From assembly GCA_020051025.1 (NCBI GenBank), contig JAGVJS010000122.1:1-5565 (forward strand): a stretch of DNA of 5,565 nucleotides, read 5' to 3'. Of this stretch, positions 1 through 4,847 are shown in pieces. This DNA is from Sphingobium sp. GTDB lineage: Bacteria > Pseudomonadota > Alphaproteobacteria > Sphingomonadales > Sphingomonadaceae. The number at the start of each line of letters is the position of its first letter. The first letter of the stretch is position 1. The position numbers were made by a program, and so were the translations under genes. The notes beneath the pieces were generated by a model. The model did not search any database. It saw nothing but the letters and a program-made list of their open reading frames with translations, and was not told where the DNA came from.

Positions 1-360
1 CTGGAGCGCGGCGATCACCGCGCCGAGCGCCCCTTCCGGCTGAAAGGGCGAATCACCCTGAAGATTGATGACGAAGCGGGGTTGTGAAGGCTGAGCCAAT
101 GCAGCGGCAAGCGCGCGACCGGAGCCGGTTGCAATCGCACTGTCGGTCATCACGGCATCGCAGCCGGCAGCGCGGGCATGATCGGCGATGGCATCGTCAT
201 CGGTGGCAACGGTGAGGAGAACGCCGGCACGATCACCGATTGCGGCGCGCGCCATAGCGATGGTGCGATGTAGCAGAGTCCGCCCGGCGATCAGGCGGAG
301 CGGCTTACGCGGCAGACGGGACGATCCGGCCCGCGCGGGAATGACGACGAGAAGGCTCAG
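1..360 (-). CDS. kdsB: CMP-Kdo synthetase (3-deoxy-manno-octulosonate cytidylyltransferase), 5' part only
   Basis: This enzyme activates Kdo with CTP to give CMP-Kdo, the cytosolic donor for Kdo transferases of LPS or capsule. Only the first 120 codons are visible; the family is about 245-255 residues, so roughly the C-terminal half lies beyond base 1. With CTG as residue 1, the N-terminus carries the nucleotide-binding signature (VVIPARAGSSRLPRKPL, residues 5-21). A VATDDD segment follows at 51-56, then GCDAVMTD at 66-73 and NLQGDSP at 99-105, equivalent to the NxQGDEP metal/nucleotide motif. The start is unusual. In this frame the nearest upstream stop is at 384-382, and no ATG, GTG or TTG lies between it and the signature; the first ATG (residue 36) would delete the signature. 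CTG at 360-358 overlaps the kdsD stop as CTGA and is the best start. The usual SGTDR motif reads TGSGRA here, a divergence to note. Co-transcription with kdsD is inferred from the overlap. Confidence 0.88.
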   Translation of the reverse strand, partial: MSLLVVIPARAGSSRLPRKPLRLIAGRTLLHRTIAMARAAIGDRAGVLLTVATDDDAIADHARAAGCDAVMTDSAIATGSGRALAAALAQPSQPRFVINLQGDSPFQPEGALGAVIAALQ

Positions 361-1367
361 GCAACCCCGGCGTGCAGCAGATCATGCATATGGACGGCCC
401 CGATCAGACGGCCATTATCACATACGAAGAGCAGCATGATATTCCGCTCATGCATCAGACGCAGCGCTTCGGAGGCCAGCTCGTCCGGGCTGACGGCCAG
501 CGGCGTCATGGTCATGAAGCGGCCGACCGCCTCAGTCAGATTCTGCTTGCCGGTGACGGTTCGCCGCAGGTCGCCATCGGTGAAGGCGCCGATCAGACGG
601 CCGTTGCGATCGACGATCGCGGTGCCGCCAAGGCGGGCGCGGGTCATTTCGATCGTCGCGTCCAGCAGCGAGGCATCTTCCCGCACCACAGGCACGTCAT
701 CGCCCTGCGCCATCAGTTCGCGCACTTTGAGCAATTGTGCGCCGAGACGGCCATTGGGATGGAATTTGTAGAAATCGTCGGCCGAAAAACCGCGCATTTC
801 CATCAGCGAGATAGCCAGCGCATCACCCAGCGCCATCTGAACCGTGGTCGAGGTGGTCGGCGCCAGCGAATTGGGGCAGGCCTCCTCCACTTCCGGCATG
901 ACCAGCGACATGTCGGCCGCCGTGGCGACCGTACTCTGCGCCTGTGCGGTGATGGCGACCAACGGGATCGCGAAGCGCTTGCAATAATGGATGATCGGGC
1001 CGAGTTCGGTCGACTCGCCCGAATGGGACAGCATCAGAACGACATCATCGGGGGTGATCATGCCGAGATCGCCATGCCCCGCATCGGCGGGATGCAGGAA
1101 GATAGCAGGCGTGCCGGTGGATGTAAGGGTTGCCGTCATCTTCCGCGACACGATGCCGCTCTTGCCGATACCGGTGACAATCACGCGGCCACGCACCTTC
1201 ATGATGACGCCGATGACGCGCAGGAAAGTCGCCGCGAAATCTCGCTCGGCAAATTTCGCTTCCAGCGCATTCAACCCCGAAGCGGCGATCGCAAGGCTGC
1301 GGCAGGCAGTCTCTACGATACGGCTGCCCGAACCGAACGGGACAATTTTCGAAGCTGGTGTCGACAC
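357..1367 (-). CDS. kdsD: D-arabinose-5-phosphate isomerase (KdsD/KpsF/GutQ family)
   Basis: It interconverts ribulose 5-phosphate and arabinose 5-phosphate, the first committed step to Kdo, in the cytosol. The 336-residue length fits the family. An N-terminal SIS sugar-isomerase domain (about 40-190) contains TGIGKSG (65-71), HPADAGHGDLGM (92-103), SHSGESTEL (114-122) and CPNSLAPTTSTT (164-175). Two CBS domains follow, at about 215-272 and 283-333. Counting from the GTG start, K69, E121, E162 and H203 sit at a constant offset of ten from the residues reported as catalytic in E. coli KdsD (K59, E111, E152, H193), so the enzyme looks active. The start is GTG at 1367, chosen because AAAAGGG lies seven bases upstream and the N-terminal length suits the family. 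It follows the epimerase gene after 299 bp and overlaps kdsB by CTGA. A capsule-type paralogue (KpsF) cannot be told from a housekeeping KdsD on sequence alone. Confidence 0.95.
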   Translation of the reverse strand: MSTPASKIVPFGSGSRIVETACRSLAIAASGLNALEAKFAERDFAATFLRVIGVIMKVRGRVIVTGIGKSGIVSRKMTATLTSTGTPAIFLHPADAGHGDLGMITPDDVVLMLSHSGESTELGPIIHYCKRFAIPLVAITAQAQSTVATAADMSLVMPEVEEACPNSLAPTTSTTVQMALGDALAISLMEMRGFSADDFYKFHPNGRLGAQLLKVRELMAQGDDVPVVREDASLLDATIEMTRARLGGTAIVDRNGRLIGAFTDGDLRRTVTGKQNLTEAVGRFMTMTPLAVSPDELASEALRLMHERNIMLLFVCDNGRLIGAVHMHDLLHAGVA

Positions 1368-1374
1368 GCGTTTG

Positions 1375-1381
1375 CCCTTTT
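1375..1381 (-). promoter_or_regulatory. Ribosome binding site of kdsD
   Basis: On the minus strand the sequence AAAAGGG is followed by seven bases (CAAACGC) and then GTG. This is a good purine-rich Shine-Dalgarno match at a normal distance, and it decides in favour of the GTG start for kdsD. Confidence 0.6.
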
Positions 1382-1534
1382 ATCCGTTTCAACCGACCGG
1401 AAGACCCCGTCGGATCCACGGCGACGAACCATCGTATTCGATGTGCCGTCTTTCCTTCGTTCCGCGACCCCTAGCCGATTTCACAACCAGCATGGGATGA
1501 TGGCTTACGCCGTTTCAGGCACTTATGGCAATCC

Positions 1535-1564
1535 ATTTTGCAGGTGCGAAAGAAAATTTGGCAA
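1535..1564 (-). promoter_or_regulatory. Candidate sigma70-type promoter for kdsD-kdsB
   Basis: On the minus strand TTGCCA (1564-1559, five of six matches to TTGACA) is separated by 18 bases from CAAAAT (1540-1535, four of six matches to TATAAT). It lies in the AT-rich part of the spacer. It would start transcription near 1528 and give a leader of about 160 bases before the GTG of kdsD. The call rests on visual consensus matching only; chance matches of this quality are common. Confidence 0.3.
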
Positions 1565-1666
1565 CACTCCATTAATCCAGATCATAATGGCGCAAGATGA
1601 AGCGAGTAGTAATAGCGCCGGACCGCGGAACCTTTCAGCACTTCGCGCGTGCAATGCGTCATGACG

Positions 1667-2668
1667 TCATACTGTTGCGTGATAGTCCCGATACCATTGC
1701 ACGAATCGAGGCACGCCCGAGTCGATTCCGGTTGCAGGGGCGAACCCGATATCCTGCGATATGGCACTGATATCGGCATAGGTGGCATGAACGTCGCCAG
1801 GCTGCATCGGCTGGAAATCAATCTCCGCCTTTCTACCCAAAGCGTCTTCCAGCACGGCGATGAGGTGCATCAATTCCTCCGGCTGGTTATTGCCGATATT
1901 GTAGAGCCGATGCGGAGCGCGACTGCCGCCAGCCTTGACCGCGCCGTCATCAGCGGGCGGATGGTCCAGACAGGCAAGGATGCCGGTTACTATATCGTCG
2001 ATATAGGTGAAGTCGCGCTGCATCCGGCCATGGTTGAAGACGGGGATCGGCTGTCCCGCCAAAATCTTCGAGGTGAAGATCCACATCGCCATGTCCGGCC
2101 GCCCCCAGGGACCGTATACGGTGAAGAAACGCAGTCCGGTCATCGGGATACGGAAGAGATGGGCGTAGGTTTCGCTCATCAGTTCGTCCGCACGCTTGGT
2201 CGCGGCATAGAGGGACACGGGATGGTCGGCGCGATCCTCTACCCGGAAAGGCAGCACATCATTGCCACCATAGACCGATGAAGAAGAGGCGTAGACCAGA
2301 TGGCGCACCCGCCGTTCGCGTGCCAGTTCCAGCATGTTCACATGGCCGGCCAGATTGGAACGCACATAGGCATGGGGATTGACGAGCGAATAGCGCACTC
2401 CCGCCTGAGCCCCCAGATGAACGATCGATTCGACCACCTGATCCGCAAGTGCCGCCTGCAGCGCAGCCAGATCGGCAAAGTCCAGTTCATGGAAGGTGAA
2501 AAGTCGCCCATGAGCCGCCTGTAACTGGGCGATGCGATCGCGCTTCAACGAGACGGCATAATAGTCGTTCATACTGTCGACGCCGACCACGGCATGGCCC
2601 TGCGCCATCAACCGATCGGCGACGTGCATACCGATAAACCCGGCGGCTCCGGTAACGAGGATCGTCAT
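1667..2668 (-). CDS. UDP-glucuronate 4-epimerase (NAD-dependent SDR family)
   Basis: It most likely interconverts UDP-glucuronate and UDP-galacturonate in the cytosol, supplying an acidic sugar for surface polysaccharide or glycolipid. The 333 residues fit the family. An N-terminal Rossmann motif GAAGFIG (7-13) is followed by VGVDSMNDYY (28-37), typical of bacterial UDP-GlcA epimerases of the LspL/Cap1J type. Further family segments are HLGAQAGVRYS (84-94), YASSSSVYG (126-134) with the catalytic Ser/Thr position, YAATK (154-158, the YxxxK pair), LRFFTVYGPWGRPDMA (179-194) and QRDFTYIDD (217-225). The ATG at 2668 was chosen because AGGGAG lies four bases upstream and MTILVTGAAG begins directly at the dinucleotide fold. 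An upstream ATG at 2686 would add six residues of no family character. The nearest alternative is another 4-epimerase or a dehydratase of the same superfamily, but the RFFTVYGPWGRPDMA block favours uronate epimerase. It is the first gene leftward of a divergent gap. Confidence 0.9.
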   Translation of the reverse strand: MTILVTGAAGFIGMHVADRLMAQGHAVVGVDSMNDYYAVSLKRDRIAQLQAAHGRLFTFHELDFADLAALQAALADQVVESIVHLGAQAGVRYSLVNPHAYVRSNLAGHVNMLELARERRVRHLVYASSSSVYGGNDVLPFRVEDRADHPVSLYAATKRADELMSETYAHLFRIPMTGLRFFTVYGPWGRPDMAMWIFTSKILAGQPIPVFNHGRMQRDFTYIDDIVTGILACLDHPPADDGAVKAGGSRAPHRLYNIGNNQPEELMHLIAVLEDALGRKAEIDFQPMQPGDVHATYADISAISQDIGFAPATGIDSGVPRFVQWYRDYHATV

Positions 2669-2838
2669 GCATCTCCCTCTCGGCATGGGTCTGGGCGCAA
2701 GGCCCCTGCCCCGTCTCTGCCAATGTCCGTCAGCTTGTAAACCCCCCATCCACAAGACGCCCGGTGTAGCCGATGTTCAGTCGACAGGCTTTCCGCCATC
2801 TTTACCGCACCCTAATCTTTGTCGCCTATGGCGGTTTC
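2669..2838. promoter_or_regulatory. Divergent intergenic region (epimerase / GNAT gene)
   Basis: Two genes start outward from this 170-bp gap, so it should hold promoters for both directions. On the minus strand, GGGAG (2677-2673) is the epimerase ribosome site, and TTTACA (2741-2736) resembles a -35 box, but no good -10 lies 16-18 bases below it. On the plus strand TAATCT (2813-2818) could be a -10, giving a short leader to the ATG at 2839, but its -35 region (TTTCCG, 2790-2795) is poor. I cannot assign a promoter firmly on either strand. There is no small gene in the gap that I can support. Confidence 0.4.
2734..2756. repeat. Short inverted repeat CTTGT-N13-ACAAG in the divergent gap
   Basis: CTTGT at 2734-2738 and ACAAG at 2752-2756 form exact 5-bp arms around a 13-base spacer that contains a C6 run. 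The arms overlap the TTTACA -35-like hexamer on the minus strand. Such placement would suit an operator, but arms this short occur often by chance. Confidence 0.2.
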
Positions 2839-3981
2839 ATGGACATGGCATCCCATCCCGCGCTTCCGACCATCGCCCCTGCCCCCGATATAAGCGGGCA
2901 GAGCCAGCGTGCACGCTGGCTGGCACTGGCGCCGGAGGCCGCCGAGGCCAACGCCTTTTACGCGCCCGACATGCTGGGAGCAGCGATCGACCATCTGGCG
3001 AGCGGGCAGGACGTACATCTGATCGAAGCCCATGAAGGCGATCGACTGATTGGCCTGCTGCCAATGGTGCAGCGGGTGCGACATGGGCGGCTGCCGATCG
3101 GCTGCGTCGGCAACTGGATGCATGATCATAGCTTTTTCGGCGCGCCGATGATCCGCCGGGGCGATGAAATCGCGGCCTGGCGCGCTTTTCTGACGCAGCT
3201 GGACGCGGCCTCCTGGGCGGGCACCTTCCTGCATCTGGAGGGACTGGACGCGGCGGGCGCCAACGCCGCGGCGCTGGAGGCGTTATGCGTCGAGCAGCGC
3301 CGTGGGCGGCTGGAGATTCACCGCTACGACCGGGCGATGCTCCGGTCCGACCTGTCTGCCGACGCCTATTGGGACACGCATGTTCGGTCCAAGAAGCGCA
3401 AGGAACTGCGCCGCCTGCAAAAGCGGCTGGCGGAGCTTGGCACGGTTGAGACGCGGCTGCTGAGTGCGCAGGACAAACTTGCGCGCTGGTGCGACGACTT
3501 TCTGGAACTGGAAGCATCTGGCTGGAAGGGGCAGGAAGGCACAGCGCTTGGCTGCAAGCCAGCCGACGCCGCTTTCTTCCGCGCCGCCTGCGCCGCCGCC
3601 TTCGAGGCGGGGCGGTTGCATATGCTGCGCATCGATCTGGACGGGCGGGCGATCGCGATGCTGGTGAATTTTCGCCATGGCGAAGGCGCCTTTTCCTTCA
3701 AAATCGCCTTTGACGAGGCGCTGGGCCGCTTTTCGCCGGGGGTGCTGATCGAGATCGCCAACCTCCATGCGGTGCAGGACGATCCGACGATCGGCTGGAT
3801 GGACAGTTGTGCCGCTGCCGACCATCCGATGATCGACAGCCTGTGGGCCGAGCGACGGACCATCGTACAATATCGTATCGCGCTGCACGGCCACGGCATG
3901 GCACGGATGCGGCGCAGCGCCGCCTTTGCCATCGCCAATGGCGTCGAGGCGATCGCCAGAAGAATGAAAGGACAGGCATGA
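2839..3981 (+). CDS. CelD/BcsL-type GNAT acyltransferase-like protein
   Basis: This belongs, by recognition, to the GNAT-fold proteins of the CelD/BcsL group (Acetyltransf_6), cytosolic enzymes that move acyl or aminoacyl groups. The substrate is unknown. It has 380 residues from the ATG at 2839. An N-terminal half (about 25-165) ends before a basic segment, RSKKRKELRRLQKRLAELG (183-201), typical of the family between two GNAT-like halves. Then come FLELEASGWKG (221-231), RLHMLRIDLDGRAIAMLVNF (259-278), KIAFDEALGRFSPGVLIEI (288-306, the acyl-donor side 'K.AyDE...SPG..L' signature) and MDSCAAADHPMIDSLWAERR (321-340). There is no signal peptide or clear membrane helix. Start choice: ATG 2839 has weak GGCGG four bases upstream; ATG 2845 is equally possible; ATG 2773 would add 22 residues whose codons include CTA and CGA and have lower GC3. 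Its stop overlaps the next start as ATGA, so the two are a translational pair. Some GNAT-like proteins act as bacterial ceramide synthases; that role is possible but unproven here. Confidence 0.85.
   Translation: MDMASHPALPTIAPAPDISGQSQRARWLALAPEAAEANAFYAPDMLGAAIDHLASGQDVHLIEAHEGDRLIGLLPMVQRVRHGRLPIGCVGNWMHDHSFFGAPMIRRGDEIAAWRAFLTQLDAASWAGTFLHLEGLDAAGANAAALEALCVEQRRGRLEIHRYDRAMLRSDLSADAYWDTHVRSKKRKELRRLQKRLAELGTVETRLLSAQDKLARWCDDFLELEASGWKGQEGTALGCKPADAAFFRAACAAAFEAGRLHMLRIDLDGRAIAMLVNFRHGEGAFSFKIAFDEALGRFSPGVLIEIANLHAVQDDPTIGWMDSCAAADHPMIDSLWAERRTIVQYRIALHGHGMARMRRSAAFAIANGVEAIARRMKGQA
3966..3972 (+). promoter_or_regulatory. Ribosome binding site of the oxygenase gene
   Basis: GAAAGGA lies inside the end of the GNAT gene, five bases before ATG 3978. 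This strong site, with the ATGA stop-start overlap, fixes the start of the downstream gene and supports translational coupling. Confidence 0.7.
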
Positions 3982-4847
3982 CCGCCCATAGCCCTATTGC
4001 GCCCGCCGCCCGCGCTACCTTCCCCGATGACGCGCGCGCCATCTTTGCCGCCGCCTATCCCGACCAGTCGACCAAGCTGAACCACGGCCTTATTGGTCAT
4101 GCACTGCTGACGCTGGATGCGCTAGCGACGCTGGCCGAGCGGATGCCGGCAACGTCGGTGGAATATAATCTGGGCAAACTGCCGCTGGGTGTGACGGCCG
4201 CAGATACCCCGGCCAACGGGCTGACGCTGGGCGAGACGATTCGCACGATCGAGACGAACGGCAGCTGGGCGGTGCTGAAGAATGTCGAGCGCGACCCGGC
4301 TTATGCGGCGCTGCTGAACGATGCGCTGGCCGAACTGGAGCCGATGGTGGCGAGCAAGACCGGACCGATGCTGCACCGGGAGGCCTTCATCTTCCTCTCT
4401 TCTCCCGGCAGCGTGACGCCGTTCCATATGGACCCGGAACATAATATTCTGCTCCAGATCATGGGGCAGAAGACGATGACCGTCTTTCCCGCGCGCGACG
4501 AGGATCTGGTTCCGGCGCAGAAGAGTGAGGACTTCCACGGTGGCGGGCATCGTAATCTGGTCTGGCAGGATGGGTTCAAGGCCCGCGGCAAGGCGGTGCG
4601 ACTGGAGCCGGGCGACGCCATCCATGTGCCGGTGAAGGCCCCGCATTTCGTTGAAAATGGCCCCACCGTGTCGGTCAGCCTGTCGGTGACCTGGCGGTCG
4701 GATCGCAGCGTGGCCGAGGGCGAGTTGCACAGTTTCAACGCATTGCTGCGCAAGCGCGGCCTGCCGGTCGGGAAGGTCAGCGCCCAGCCCGAAGCGCAGG
4801 GCGTGCGCCGGCTGGTCTATCGCATCATGCGGAAGCTGGGCGCCTGA
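3978..4847 (+). CDS. JmjC/FIH-like cupin, probable Fe(II)/2-oxoglutarate oxygenase
   Basis: A 289-residue cytosolic protein of the Cupin_8/JmjC-like group, which hydroxylate proteins or small molecules using iron, O2 and 2-oxoglutarate. The substrate is unknown. A family N-terminal part (about 1-130) leads into the double-stranded beta-helix. The core SSPGSVTPFHMDPEHN (141-156) gives the iron ligands H150 and D152. K165, in QIMGQKT, is 15 residues after H150, the same distance as human FIH H199 to K214, which binds 2-oxoglutarate. The distal ligand is H223 in VPVKAPHFVENG, preceded by LEPGDAIHVP (209-218), as in FIH. All expected active-site residues are therefore present. Automatic annotation may call such genes 'cupin' or 'transcriptional regulator'; I see no DNA-binding domain. 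The ATG at 3978 overlaps the GNAT stop (ATGA) with GAAAGGA five bases upstream. The 3' end overlaps the convergent minus-strand gene by 23 bp. Function with the GNAT neighbour is inferred from coupling. Confidence 0.88.
   Translation: MTAHSPIAPAARATFPDDARAIFAAAYPDQSTKLNHGLIGHALLTLDALATLAERMPATSVEYNLGKLPLGVTAADTPANGLTLGETIRTIETNGSWAVLKNVERDPAYAALLNDALAELEPMVASKTGPMLHREAFIFLSSPGSVTPFHMDPEHNILLQIMGQKTMTVFPARDEDLVPAQKSEDFHGGGHRNLVWQDGFKARGKAVRLEPGDAIHVPVKAPHFVENGPTVSVSLSVTWRSDRSVAEGELHSFNALLRKRGLPVGKVSAQPEAQGVRRLVYRIMRKLGA

Larger units (their letters stand above)
1368..1666. other. Intergenic spacer between epimerase and kdsD
   Basis: This 299-bp gap separates two minus-strand genes. I find no convincing gene in it: reading frames that cross it are antisense or out-of-frame extensions with low-complexity Arg/His/Cys-rich translations. 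The middle part (about 1500-1620) is visibly richer in A and T than the flanking genes, as expected of a promoter region. I see no strong hairpin followed by a T-tract, so no clear intrinsic terminator for the epimerase gene. A weak 4-bp stem (GCAC/GTGC, 1638-1652) and a weak 5-bp stem (GGCGC/GCGCC, 1589-1619) are too poor to call. The spacer suggests that kdsD-kdsB can be transcribed separately from the epimerase. Confidence 0.6.

Noticed and set aside
400..602. 14-bp direct repeat CCGATCAGACGGCC at 400-413 and 589-602
   Set aside because: Both copies encode the same GRLIG turn in the two CBS domains of KdsD, so the repeat is explained by tandem domains.
1638..1652. Hairpin GCAC-N7-GTGC as epimerase terminator
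   Set aside because: The stem is only 4 bp and no T-tract follows on the minus strand.
372..1664. Long plus-strand open frame (430 codons) antisense to kdsD and the spacer
   Set aside because: Its translation is rich in Arg, His, Gln and Gly with no domain, and it mirrors a well-conserved kdsD. Such antisense frames are normal in high-GC DNA.
1661..1670. Perfect 10-bp palindrome ATGACGTCAT over the epimerase stop codon
   Set aside because: It is a single short palindrome at a gene end, with no second copy or promoter nearby, so chance is the simplest explanation.
3366..4100. Minus-strand open frame antisense to the first GNAT gene
   Set aside because: It has Ser/Arg/Ala-rich low-complexity translation, no family signature and no ribosome site; it is a shadow of the plus-strand gene.
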